Positions 16,044-24,327 of a stretch of 64,000 bases of DNA are shown in pieces; position 1 is the stretch's first letter; each line of letters starts with the position of its first letter. The position numbers and the translations under genes were made by a program. This DNA is from JAIVGV01 sp036389335. Lineage in GTDB: Bacteria > Acidobacteriota > Blastocatellia > Pyrinomonadales > Pyrinomonadaceae. The stretch is taken from assembly GCA_036389335.1 (NCBI GenBank), contig DASVQC010000004.1:1-64000 (forward strand). The letters run 5' to 3'. Under the pieces are notes generated by a model, which searched no databases, was not told where the DNA came from, and saw only the letters and a list, made by a program, of their open reading frames with translations.

Positions 16044-16072
16044 TTGAACGCGGGTATCTGTTGGGTTATAAA
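16044..16072 (+). promoter_or_regulatory. Predicted sigma-70-type promoter
   Basis: TTGAAC (16044-16049) and TATAAA (16067-16072) are 17 bases apart, the best -35/-10 pair in this intergenic space. It would drive the 124-aa gene starting at 16187, with a leader of just over 100 bases. Confidence 0.55.
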
Positions 16073-16186
16073 TAGCGCCCCTCGCCCCGACGGGATCGGC
16101 GGTAATTTAGCCGACACTCATTCACGCTAATCCTGCCACCTCGCTAGAGATACCTACCCTCAGCCCAAACCCTGAAAGGAGATCAG

Positions 16187-16561
16187 ATGTCCTACACCCT
16201 CAACGTCGAGTCCCACTTCTACACCCCGCTGACCTACCACAAGCTGAACGAGTCCAGCAGCATTCACCCCGGAATGAAGGCTTCGTTCAAGAAGTTGGGC
16301 TGGTTCCGTCTGACGATACCCGGCATGGGCGAGCTCACCTTACTCGACATAGCGGATAGAAAGATTTCCAACGTTCCGTTCATGAAATCGACGTGGGGCG
16401 TGCTCGTCAGCTATCAGGGGCAGGAGTGCGAGTTCCGCTACGAAGGGGAGGGCGAGATCAACGCGAACGTCAACGATCTCGGACAGATCGAGATAAGCGG
16501 GAACGGCAAGTTCCTCATGATCGACTTGCCGTCATTCATCATCAAAAAAGACGGCAAGTGA
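16187..16561 (+). CDS. Hypothetical protein, 124 aa
   Basis: The gene has a strong ribosome-binding site (GAAAGGAGATC before ATG), a good upstream promoter and a strong downstream terminator, so it is a well-expressed single-gene unit. The product is rich in beta-strand-forming residues (FRLTIPGMGELTLLDIADRKIS, WGVLVSYQGQECEFRYEGEGEI, GNGKFLMIDLPSFIIKK) and lacks a signal peptide or membrane helix. A small beta-sandwich is likely. I do not recognise the family and give no function. Confidence 0.7.
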   Translation: MSYTLNVESHFYTPLTYHKLNESSSIHPGMKASFKKLGWFRLTIPGMGELTLLDIADRKISNVPFMKSTWGVLVSYQGQECEFRYEGEGEINANVNDLGQIEISGNGKFLMIDLPSFIIKKDGK

Positions 16562-16654
16562 AAAGAAGGGCCGTCGTCTCGGCGCACCGATACAAGCTGC
16601 CGACGCACCGGCCCTTGAACCCCTAGCGGGCGAGAACCCGGCTCGCGCCCCAAA

Positions 16655-16699
16655 GGAAGCGGCGTCAGAGACACGAATCTCTGCGCCGCTTCCTTTTTT
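16655..16699 (+). terminator. Strong rho-independent terminator
   Basis: GGAAGCGGCG and CGCCGCTTCC arms, with AGAGA/TCTCT continuing the stem, are followed by six T. It ends the 124-aa transcript. Confidence 0.85.
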
Positions 16700-16770
16700 G
16701 CAGCCGCCCGACTTTTCGTGAAGGAGAGACTTCTTGTGCGACGCCGGGGAGGACTAAGGGGTGAGACGGA

Positions 16771-17130
16771 TTATTCCGTCAGCCTTCTCACCGCATCGAC
16801 CAGCCTCGCAATATCGTCGGGCTTCCTTAAGAACAGGTCCGCGCCCGCGCGCATGGCCTCTGCGCGGCAGTCGCCAGCCGAGAGCAGGATGATCGGCGTG
16901 GAGCGGTAGCGCGGCAGGTCGCGCGCGCACTGCGCCAGCTCAACCCCGGTCATGCCCGGCAGGTCGTCGTCGAAGAGCAGCAGGTCGTAGGGTGCGGCCC
17001 CGGCGAGGCGGCTGATCGCGGTGCCGCCCGCGGCGTGCCACTCGACCGACCAGCCCTCGGCTTCGAGCAGCCCGCGGACGGCACCCGCGACGAGCCGGTC
17101 GTCTTCGACGTAGAGGATGGTGAGGCGCAT
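16771..17130 (-). CDS. Single-domain response regulator (receiver)
   Basis: From the ATG at 17130 the product is 119 residues and consists only of a CheY-like receiver: acidic pair VEDD (9-11), phospho-acceptor Asp at about 54 in LLLFDDDLPGM, the conserved Ser/Thr in ILLSAGD and Lys in FLRKPDD. No output domain is attached, so it would act by protein contact or within a phosphorelay. A GAAGGT site precedes the start. There is no kinase gene next to it. Confidence 0.88.
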   Translation of the reverse strand: MRLTILYVEDDRLVAGAVRGLLEAEGWSVEWHAAGGTAISRLAGAAPYDLLLFDDDLPGMTGVELAQCARDLPRYRSTPIILLSAGDCRAEAMRAGADLFLRKPDDIARLVDAVRRLTE

Positions 17131-17474
17131 CGTGAGACCTTCGTGAAGAACGTGGCGGGGGTCGGCTCGCCCTTCCCCCTCAATGGAATGGGCGAGCCGT
17201 GACGCGCCCCCGCCCGCGCCAGCCGACCCCCCGCCCGACATCAAGGGGCGGCGGCGCGACCCGAGTTGTGCTATCTTGCGTGCCGCGCTCTTTCCAAACT
17301 AGCGACGGCTAATGCGAAGCTCAAACCTCAACTCACGCGCTGAGTGATGAGCATCGCCGTTGAGCATGAGAGGTTCATACTCACGGCGACCGTTCAGCGC
17401 AATCAGAGAATAGACGCATTTGCGTCGGAGGGCAAGCGGGATTTAGCGGCGTCTCCGTCAGGGGGTAACTCCTG
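17131..17474. other. Intergenic, no gene seen
   Basis: This stretch between the divergent receiver gene and the XRE gene should hold both promoters, but no clear -35/-10 pair stands out. It contains short imperfect inverted repeats around the ACTCACG/CGTGAG-like and GAGCAT/ATGCTC-like words and nothing else I can name. Confidence 0.4.
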
Positions 17475-17759
17475 ATGGGCTCGCGGGCTCGCCCGAAACC
17501 GGAAAGGCTGGCGGAGAAGCTCCTGCAAATCCGTCTCGCCCTCGATCTCTCACAGGACGGGATGCTGGCGCGTCTGGGGCTGGACGCCAGCCACTTCCGC
17601 AGCGCGGTCTCAGGTTATGAACTTGGCACACGCGAGCCGCCGCTGCCCGTGCTGTTGAAGTATGCCCGCCTCGCCGGGCTCTGTTTAGATGAATTGGTTG
17701 ACGACGAACTGGATTTACCAGCCAAGCTGCCGAGCAAGCCGATGCACGCACGCCGCTAA
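17475..17759 (+). CDS. XRE-family HTH transcriptional regulator, 94 aa
   Basis: The protein is essentially one lambda-repressor-like HTH: LAEKLLQIRLALDLSQDGMLARLGL, then a recognition-helix region HFRSAVSGYELGTREPPLPVLLKYARLAGL, ending with a short acidic stretch (LVDDELDLP) and basic tail. This is the usual pattern Q...LA..L..... S.YE.G.. P....L..YA... of XRE proteins. The start is the ATG of MGSRARPKP. It has no close partner, so its target is unknown; autoregulation is plausible. Confidence 0.85.
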   Translation: MGSRARPKPERLAEKLLQIRLALDLSQDGMLARLGLDASHFRSAVSGYELGTREPPLPVLLKYARLAGLCLDELVDDELDLPAKLPSKPMHARR

Positions 17760-18213
17760 AGACTTCCCAAAATTTCGGGCGCGGGTCACCTCGCCCAAAA
17801 GCACGCGGAAAATAGAAGCGGATCGCCCCGCACGATCCGCCGCTTTTCAGTCTCACGAATTTGATTTCGTGAGGTCACGCGCCCACCTTCACACAGGAGC
17901 GCGGTGGCATGGCGTTAGCCCAACGACGAGCGCCCGCCTTATACCCCGATCCCGATCAGTCGACAAGCCGAAACGTCACACTTGTCACACTATTTCCCTC
18001 ACCGTCCGGCTTACTTTTGCATCTACCCACCTACTTTTACATCAAGAGAGACTCTCGCACTAACGTCTTATTGTCTATAGTTTAGGCGCACTATGGAGCT
18101 ACCCGTTTGGGGTAGGGAAATCATTGTCCCTACCTTCTGATAATCATTCCAATAAACCAGCGAATCCGGTATACTGCGTTTTCAGTTTCAATGTTCCGCC
18201 CATTTAAGGTCAT
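17760..18213. other. Intergenic with hairpins, no gene seen
   Basis: After the XRE gene come two hairpins: GCGGATCG/CGATCCGC near 17826-17848, followed by a short T run, and CTCACGAA/TTTCGTGAG near 17854-17876. Further right GGTAGGGA pairs with TCCCTACC near 18110-18133. The AT-rich right half probably contains the VapBC45 promoter; a TATACT box lies near 18168-18174, without a convincing -35. Confidence 0.5.
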
Positions 18214-18954
18214 ATGATGACCGATATAAATTACAACCAATACGTTATGAAAACTTACGCGGGCGCAGACCCGCGTGAGGTTCCTCTTTATACAGTTCCC
18301 GCTGCCTCGCGCTATCTAAAAATTCCCCAAAGGACAGTTAGGGATTGGGTAATGGGGTGGAAGTATCAGACCAAGAGTGGAAAGCGTCTTCTTGATCCTG
18401 TTATAAAACTACCAAAGCCTAGTGTCCCAATTTTATCATTCATGAATTTGGTTGAGGCGCATGTCCTCGGTGGGATGCGTCGCCTCGAAAACGTTTCTTT
18501 TCCGAGAGTGCGCAACGCTCTAAGTTTTCTTGAACAGGAACTACCCTCACCGCATCCACTTGCCGATCAACTCTTCGAGACGGACGGCGTGAACCTGTTC
18601 ATCAGGATGTTGGATCAAATAATTAACATTTCCCAAAATGGGCAGATTGAAATGCAGGAGGTTGTATCAGGATACTTACGCCGAATCGATAGGAGTATAA
18701 GCGCCGGGGCCGTACGACTCTACCCTTTCCTCAAAAAGGAGCCATCCTTTGATGAGCCTAGAAGAGTGATGATCGATCCGTTGATTTCTTTCGGCAGACC
18801 AGTCCTCGTTGGCACAGGCGTCCCCACCGACGTTGTGGCAGAAAGGTTCTACGCGGGGGATACCTTCGACGACTTGGCTAAGGACTATGACATCACGCCA
18901 GCGCAAGTCGAAGAAGCGATCCGATACGAAGGAGATACTCGAAAAGCGGCTTGA
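18214..18954 (+). CDS. VapB45-like DUF433 antitoxin
   Basis: The 246-residue protein has an N-terminal HTH-like segment (YTVPAASRYLKIPQRTVRDWVMG) and a C-terminal DUF433 domain (PLISFGRPVLVGTGVPTDVVAERFYAGDTFDDLAKDYDI) that ends with a helix typically used for DNA binding. This arrangement is that of antitoxins of the VapBC45 type. The following gene overlaps its end and encodes the expected PIN-like partner. The protein probably both neutralises the toxin and represses the operon. Codon use is lower in GC than neighbours, as for other mobile stability modules. Confidence 0.82.
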   Translation: MMTDINYNQYVMKTYAGADPREVPLYTVPAASRYLKIPQRTVRDWVMGWKYQTKSGKRLLDPVIKLPKPSVPILSFMNLVEAHVLGGMRRLENVSFPRVRNALSFLEQELPSPHPLADQLFETDGVNLFIRMLDQIINISQNGQIEMQEVVSGYLRRIDRSISAGAVRLYPFLKKEPSFDEPRRVMIDPLISFGRPVLVGTGVPTDVVAERFYAGDTFDDLAKDYDITPAQVEEAIRYEGDTRKAA

Positions 18955-19375
18955 GCCTTATACGTTCTTTGTGGACAGGTCACTTGGTAGAGTAATAGTT
19001 CCTGACGCTCTTCGTAAAAACGGCATTAAAGTTAAGGTTCATGCCGACTACTTTGCGCATGACGCGCTTGATACTGAGTGGCTGCAGAGGTGCGGCGAAG
19101 AAGGATGGATCGTACTAGCTAAAGATAAAGCCATAAAGAAAAATCCATTAGAGCGGCAAGCCATTTTTGAGCATGGCTTAGCTGCTTTTTTCATTATTAA
19201 GACCAGTGCAACCGGCGAAGAAAACGCGGCGGCGATAATCAAAGGGATGTCTAAAATCGTCGGCGTTTTAGAGAATCAGCGTCGCCCGTTCATAGCAAGA
19301 ATCACCTCAGATGGTAGAGTCGAATTATGGCTGAATCATAAAGGTAAAGACATCTTAAATAAATCTCGTCCATAA
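18887..19375 (+). CDS. VapC45-like PIN-domain toxin
   Basis: The core FFVDRSLGRVIVPDALRKNG, HDALDTEWLQRCGEEGWIVLAKDKAIKKNP and AAFFIIKTSATGEENAAAI matches PIN-like proteins paired with DUF433 antitoxins; D30 of FFVD and the later DT.W and KDK residues are candidate metal ligands for RNase activity. The only ATG giving the full core is at 18887, overlapping the antitoxin gene by 68 bases. A strong AAGGAG at 18928-18935 lies inside the overlap but has no standard start codon after it, so the true start is uncertain by a few residues. Confidence 0.8.
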   Translation: MTSRQRKSKKRSDTKEILEKRLEPYTFFVDRSLGRVIVPDALRKNGIKVKVHADYFAHDALDTEWLQRCGEEGWIVLAKDKAIKKNPLERQAIFEHGLAAFFIIKTSATGEENAAAIIKGMSKIVGVLENQRRPFIARITSDGRVELWLNHKGKDILNKSRP

Positions 19376-19824
19376 GAAGACCCTCCAACCTAATTTTGTG
19401 TAGAAGTGAATTGTGTAAAACCCGCAGCTTGCATCAACTCACCGAGCTTTTGTAGCAAGGGAGAGTTTTGCACCAACCCCAAAAAACTACGCACCAAGTT
19501 AGCACCGCGAAGCGAGTTTACATTCCCGCCTAAGTTACCCGCTGAGACAGTTTAACCGCAGGGTGTGTTTCATTTTGTGAACCTGCTACGCACAAAACGC
19601 GCTCAGGTCGCGGCGTAGCAAGGGGCGCGGAATCTTATATTCGCATTGCATCCTTCGTTTTTAACGGGGAATCGTCGAGTTCGCGCGGCGTGCAGCCGGT
19701 TCGCGGGTTTTGCGGTACGCGGGTTGTTGTGGGGAGGGGGTGAGTACACCCTTTCGCGGTCGCGGGAGCCCTTCCCGGCGCGGCGAGCCGGGTGGCTACA
19801 TTCCCTGCGGAGAGAAGTCCCAAC
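19376..19824. other. Intergenic, no gene seen
   Basis: This region between the VapBC45 pair and the cytochrome gene contains no credible ORF. Its left half is AT-richer and probably belongs to the acquired module; the right half becomes GC-rich and ends with GGAGAGAAG, a ribosome-binding site for the cytochrome gene. Confidence 0.4.
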
Positions 19825-22800
19825 ATGAACCGTCTGAAATACCTCGCACTCGCAGCCGCCGTCGGCTGCGGCTCGGTCTGGGCGACGCTGAGCTTCACGT
19901 CGAAAGCCAGCGCGCGTTTGTCGAACCTGACGATGTCCGCCCCCTTCGAGCGGCGCGTGCTGGCGACGACGAAGGAGGCCCCCTTCGAGTTGCGCTTCTT
20001 CGAGACCGCCGTCAAGACCGACTCGAAGGGCCAGATCATCACCGGCCCCACCAGCGACCCCGTCAAGAACATCCTCGGCGCGGAATCCGCCGGCGAGCGC
20101 GGCGGGCTCGAACGGTTCACCAAGATCATGTTCGGCGCGAGCTACATCGACGGGCGGCCCGACCCCGGCACGCGCATCAACCCGAACAACCCGGTCGTCA
20201 AAAGCGGCAACGAGTTCTGGCCCAACATCAAGCAGCCCTTCCGCTCGCTGCCGCGCGCCCTCGCCGTCACGCCCGACGGTCGCAAGCTCTACGCGACGCT
20301 GCCCGGACGCGAGGGCTACCCCGACTGGCGCGTCGCCGTCGTCGATACGACCAGCCAGTTCGTCCTCAGGTGGATCGACCTCCGCCCGCAGGGGCAGACG
20401 CGGGGCCTGCGCCCCATCGGCCTCAAGGTCTCGCCCCTGAACCTCGACATCTATCCGAGCCCCTACCTCGTCGTGCTCAACCAGTACGGCAACTTCGCCT
20501 CGGTCGTCAGCACGCAGACCGACGAGGTGTTGGGAGAGTTCGAGACCGGCTTCTACGGCGAGAAGCTCGTCTTCAACGCCGCGGGCACGCGCCTCTACGT
20601 CACGGATCGCTTCAAGGACGAGGTGCGCGCCTTCCGCGTCGAGCCCGGCCCCTTCTTCGTCCCCATCGGCGAAATCCCGACCGGCGTCGCCGACGTCGAG
20701 CGCGCCAACCCGCGCGACCTCGACATCTCCGCCGACGGCAAGACGCTCTACGTCGCCAACACCTTGGGCCACACCATCGCCGTCATCAACGTCGAGGCCG
20801 ACGCCAACCAGCTCGTCAAGGTGATGCCGCTCGGCGGCCTCGCCACCGACGTGAAGATCGCGGGCCGCTGGGGCATCGTGTCGGGCCAGGAGACCAACAC
20901 GAAGCTGAACGGCAAGGAGAGCGGCCACGGCCTGCCGACCAAGACCGCCGACGGCACGGTCATCCGCAACAGCGGCCAGCCGCTCGGCTACACGCCCGTC
21001 ATGACCGACGCGACGAAGGCGACGACGTTTGACGACATCGGCTCGGAGCTGAACATCTTCGACACGGCGACGAACCGGTTCGTCTTCCGCTACGTGGACG
21101 AGGGGCGCGACATCTCGCAGCTCGTCACGCCGGGCCAGTACGTCGATCTCGGCGACCACTCCGCCGCCCAGAAGATCATCAAGGGCAGCGGCCCCGAACA
21201 GATCGCGATCAAAAACAACATCCTCTTCGTCGCGCACGCGCACGACGAGCGCGTCGAGGCGTTCCGCATCAACCAGAACGCGACCGATCCGTCGCAGCTC
21301 TTGACCGAGCTGAACATCGAGTACACGGGCGGCATCACGCCGCAGGGCGTCGAGGTCTCGCCCGACGGCAGGCGCATCTACGTCGCCAACATGCAGACCG
21401 AGGACGTGTCGTTCATGAACGTCGCCGCGGACGGGCGGGTCACGCGCGGCGGCTACCTCGCCGTCGGCGTCACGCCCTCCACGCCCGACCCGACCACCGG
21501 CGGCCACGGCCAGAACCTCTTCGCGACCGACGAGGAGGTGGGCCTGCGCTGGTTCTTCTCCGACGCCTATTCCGACGACGGCCAGAAGTCGTGCGGCTTC
21601 TGCCACTGGGACGCGCGGCAGGACGGCTGCCAGTGGAACGTCGCCGCCAACGCCGTGGGCGGCACGAAGGTCTGCCCGCAGAACAAGGACATCTCCGACA
21701 ACTGGCCCGAGTGGTACGAGGGCCTGAACAACGACTTCATGGCCTACGCCTCGGCCTGCAACGGCGAGGTGCTCCTCGGCGAGCGCAACCCGACGCCGCT
21801 CTTCCCGCAGGCGAACGCCGAAGATCGCTTCCACGCGCGCGAGGACTACGTCCTGCGCAAGACCGAGGAGAACTCGCGCAACGTCGGGCGCAGCGATCTC
21901 AGCAGCAAGGCGTTCAAGGTCGGCTACTACGACATGGCCTACCTGCAAATCCTCTGGTCGCAGAACGAGACGCGGCAGCTCCCGAACCCGCTCAACCAGT
22001 TCCCAGACACCGACAGCGCCGCCCAGATCGCGCGCGGCAAGCGCATCTTCTCGACGAAGGTCGCCGACGGCGGCGCGGGCTGCGCCGACTGCCACCACAA
22101 CGGCAACAAGATGACGAACGGCGCGCTCGACGACACCTTCCAGGACTTCAACATCCACGAGCCGGGCGTCATCTCCGAGACCACGGTTGACGGCGACGGG
22201 CCATTCTTCCGCCCGGCGAACGACTACTTCTTCATCAAGTTCGGCGAGCCGCAGGACGTGGGCACGCCGCAGAACTTCTCCTCGCGCAACACGAAGCACC
22301 TCAGGACGTGGTGGGACAGCGTGCCGAAGTGGCTGCACCACGGCTTCGCGCACACCGTCCGCGAGCTGCTCCTGCCGCCCGACTCGCCGCTCCTGCTGCC
22401 CGGCGAGCGCGGCTTCAACTTCCGCACCGTGAGAACCGACCAGCGGCGCGGCCCGAACGACCTGCCGACTGAGGTGCCGATCACCTTCGAGGGCAGCGAC
22501 GGCAAGCTCGCCAGCGACGGGCTCGGGCAGATCATGGTCAGCATCGACAGCCCGTTCGTCACGGGCCCGAACGGCAAGCCCCTGATCGACCGGCTCGGCA
22601 CGTCGAACGTTTTGCCGCTCGTCGTCGGCGGCCAGATCAACCCCGCGCTCGAAGGCAACAACGTGCGCGTCCTCAAGGACACGCACGGCAAGACCTCGCA
22701 CCTCTCGCGCGAGGACTTCGACGCGCTCGTCATGTACCTCCGCTCGCTCTCCTCGCAGACGGTCGGCACGAGCGCCGGCACGCCGACGAAGACGAAGAGC

Positions 22801-22854
22801 GGCACGAGCGGGACGAGCGGCAAGGGCTCGACGAGCGGCAAGGGCTCGATCTAA
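19825..22854 (+). CDS. Secreted YVTN beta-propeller/di-haem cytochrome c protein
   Basis: The 1009-residue protein starts with a signal peptide (MNRLKYLALAAAVGCGSVWA). Roughly residues 80-560 form a YVTN-type beta-propeller, seen as repeated PDGRKLYA, ADGKTLYVANTLGHTIAVINV and SPDGRRIYVANM blades. The C-terminal third carries two haem c sites, CGFCH at about residue 590 and CADCH at about 755, in a cytochrome-c-peroxidase-like region. The tail is a low-complexity SGTSGKGS stretch. It would act in the periplasm in electron transfer or peroxide chemistry; the substrate is unknown. A strong terminator follows. Confidence 0.85.
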   Translation: MNRLKYLALAAAVGCGSVWATLSFTSKASARLSNLTMSAPFERRVLATTKEAPFELRFFETAVKTDSKGQIITGPTSDPVKNILGAESAGERGGLERFTKIMFGASYIDGRPDPGTRINPNNPVVKSGNEFWPNIKQPFRSLPRALAVTPDGRKLYATLPGREGYPDWRVAVVDTTSQFVLRWIDLRPQGQTRGLRPIGLKVSPLNLDIYPSPYLVVLNQYGNFASVVSTQTDEVLGEFETGFYGEKLVFNAAGTRLYVTDRFKDEVRAFRVEPGPFFVPIGEIPTGVADVERANPRDLDISADGKTLYVANTLGHTIAVINVEADANQLVKVMPLGGLATDVKIAGRWGIVSGQETNTKLNGKESGHGLPTKTADGTVIRNSGQPLGYTPVMTDATKATTFDDIGSELNIFDTATNRFVFRYVDEGRDISQLVTPGQYVDLGDHSAAQKIIKGSGPEQIAIKNNILFVAHAHDERVEAFRINQNATDPSQLLTELNIEYTGGITPQGVEVSPDGRRIYVANMQTEDVSFMNVAADGRVTRGGYLAVGVTPSTPDPTTGGHGQNLFATDEEVGLRWFFSDAYSDDGQKSCGFCHWDARQDGCQWNVAANAVGGTKVCPQNKDISDNWPEWYEGLNNDFMAYASACNGEVLLGERNPTPLFPQANAEDRFHAREDYVLRKTEENSRNVGRSDLSSKAFKVGYYDMAYLQILWSQNETRQLPNPLNQFPDTDSAAQIARGKRIFSTKVADGGAGCADCHHNGNKMTNGALDDTFQDFNIHEPGVISETTVDGDGPFFRPANDYFFIKFGEPQDVGTPQNFSSRNTKHLRTWWDSVPKWLHHGFAHTVRELLLPPDSPLLLPGERGFNFRTVRTDQRRGPNDLPTEVPITFEGSDGKLASDGLGQIMVSIDSPFVTGPNGKPLIDRLGTSNVLPLVVGGQINPALEGNNVRVLKDTHGKTSHLSREDFDALVMYLRSLSSQTVGTSAGTPTKTKSGTSGTSGKGSTSGKGSI

Positions 22855-22877
22855 ACTCCCCACACGGGTATACACGG

Positions 22878-22925
22878 GCGCGGCGGTCTGACATTCGAGT
22901 CAGACCGCCGCGCTTCAGTTTTTAA
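22878..22925 (+). terminator. Rho-independent terminator
   Basis: A perfect 15-bp stem (22878-22892 with 22899-22913) around ATTCGA is followed by TTCAGTTTTT. It ends the cytochrome gene. Confidence 0.88.
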
Positions 22926-22968
22926 TGTCCCCTTTCGCCCGTCCGTCGCCGGAGCTGCCCCGCCCCCG

Positions 22969-22997
22969 TTGACTTCGCGCCCGCCCGCGGATATTGT
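22969..22997 (+). promoter_or_regulatory. Predicted sigma-70-type promoter
   Basis: TTGACT (22969-22974) and TATTGT (22992-22997) are spaced 17 bases apart and would give a leader of about 165 bases to the lysyl-oxidase-like gene at 23168. The space between it and the gene shows no riboswitch-like structure that I can recognise. Confidence 0.5.
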
Positions 22998-23167
22998 GTG
23001 CGCCCTAGCCCCGCGCCGCGCCGGAGAAGTTTCCGGCGGCACTCAAGCCTTACGGTCAGATCGCTCTCTCTTTACAAGCGGACTGTGCGCCACGCGGCGC
23101 ACGACAGGGACGTTAGCGTTCCCCTCACTCGGTCAACCCGACACGAACCCCCACGGAGGTCTCTACC

Positions 23168-24076
23168 TTGAAAAAGATCATCGTCCTTTCCCTCGTCACC
23201 CTCTGCGCCCTCGCGCTGGCCTTCTTCCCCCGGCTCAAGGGCGACCCGTCTTCACCCCTGACGACGGCCGCCACCAACGCCCTCGCCCCCACCGCCCAAG
23301 CCGCGGGGCTCCCCGACCTCGTCGTCCGCCAGGAGACGCTCGGCGATCAGTGGGTCGTCCGCGAGGAGAATCTCCCGGCGAACTTCTGTAGCGTCATCGA
23401 GGGCGAGGTCACGCCCGGCGTGCGCAAGCTCCTGCGCTTCACCGTCATGACGGGCAACGTCGGCACCGCCGATCTGGTCGTCGGCGATCCGCAGGCGCAC
23501 ATCGACGCCAACGACGGCACGTTCGAGTTCGCCACCTGCCACGGCCACTACCACTTCAAGAACTACGCGCTCTACCAGTTGATCGATCCCAAGACGGGCA
23601 AGGTCTGGAAGGCCGCCAAGCGCGGCTTCTGCATGCTCGACACCGATCCGAACCCCGCGTGGTATGGCGGGCCGCCGAAGCAGTGGCAGTTCCGCAACTG
23701 CGGCGCAATCGGCATCCCCGGCAACCAGGGCATCTCCGTCGGCTGGACGGACACCTACCGCTTCACGCTCGGCGGGCAGTACTTCGTCTTAGACGGCGGC
23801 GACGGTCAGCCGGTCGTCCCCGCCGGGACTTACATGCTGCGCATCCACGCCAACCCGCCCTTCGTCGCCAAGAAGGGTGAGGCGTGCCCCTTCAAAGACC
23901 CCAACGGCTTCTGCCACACGCTGCCCGAGTCGAACTACGACAACAACGTCGGGACGGCGCTGATTCAGGTTCCCGCTCATCCGGGTCGCGACGGCGTCGG
24001 GCCCCTCGCGGGCACGCCGCACGTGACGGAAGAGCAGACCGAAAACTGCGACAACAACGGCAACGTCAACAGATGA
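23168..24076 (+). CDS. Secreted lysyl oxidase-like copper protein
   Basis: The start is TTG with ACGGAGG upstream. The 302-residue product has a signal peptide (LSLVTLCALALAFFP). Lysyl-oxidase features are LPDLVV at the start of the domain, the histidine-rich copper motif TCHGHYHFKNYALYQL, the disulfide cysteines around RGFCMLDTDP and NCGAIGIPGNQGISVGWTDTY, and PAGTYMLRIHANPP with ESNYDNN near the end. Animal enzymes oxidise lysine side chains and form a lysyl-tyrosyl quinone; whether bacterial homologues do so is not established. It neighbours the di-haem cytochrome in the same direction. Confidence 0.85.
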   Translation: MKKIIVLSLVTLCALALAFFPRLKGDPSSPLTTAATNALAPTAQAAGLPDLVVRQETLGDQWVVREENLPANFCSVIEGEVTPGVRKLLRFTVMTGNVGTADLVVGDPQAHIDANDGTFEFATCHGHYHFKNYALYQLIDPKTGKVWKAAKRGFCMLDTDPNPAWYGGPPKQWQFRNCGAIGIPGNQGISVGWTDTYRFTLGGQYFVLDGGDGQPVVPAGTYMLRIHANPPFVAKKGEACPFKDPNGFCHTLPESNYDNNVGTALIQVPAHPGRDGVGPLAGTPHVTEEQTENCDNNGNVNR

Positions 24077-24088
24077 CCCTCCGCCCGC

Positions 24089-24123
24089 GCGCGCCCCGCG
24101 AGACTCGGTCTCGCGGGGCGCGC
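24089..24123 (+). terminator. Hairpin after the lysyl-oxidase-like gene
   Basis: A perfect 15-bp GC-rich stem encloses CTCGG. No T run follows, so it may be a rho-assisted or processing hairpin. Confidence 0.55.
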
Positions 24124-24178
24124 CGGTCGCCCCGCACGCGCCCACGCCAACCGCCCCCGCCGCCCCTCACGGCGTCGC

Positions 24179-24208
24179 TTGCGTTTCCCGCCCGCGCTCG
24201 GCTAAATT
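24179..24208 (+). promoter_or_regulatory. Predicted promoter of the EF-G paralogue
   Basis: TTGCGT (24179-24184) and TAAATT (24203-24208) are separated by 18 bases and stand about 120 bases before the EF-G gene start. Confidence 0.4.
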
Positions 24209-24327
24209 CCACACACATCCAGAGCGCGAGTCCGCGCCTTCAACCGTCGTCAATCGCCAGCCACGCGGACGTGAAGTGCAGTTCTCTGAGTGTCTAATCC
24301 CACTCGAAAGGACGTTCATCTTCTCTC

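Noticed and set aside
19603..22875. A 1090-codon open frame on the minus strand opposite the propeller cytochrome
   Set aside because: It is a GC-bias shadow: composition is dominated by Arg, Val, Asp and Ala, it has no domains, and the plus-strand protein has a signal peptide, blades and haem motifs.
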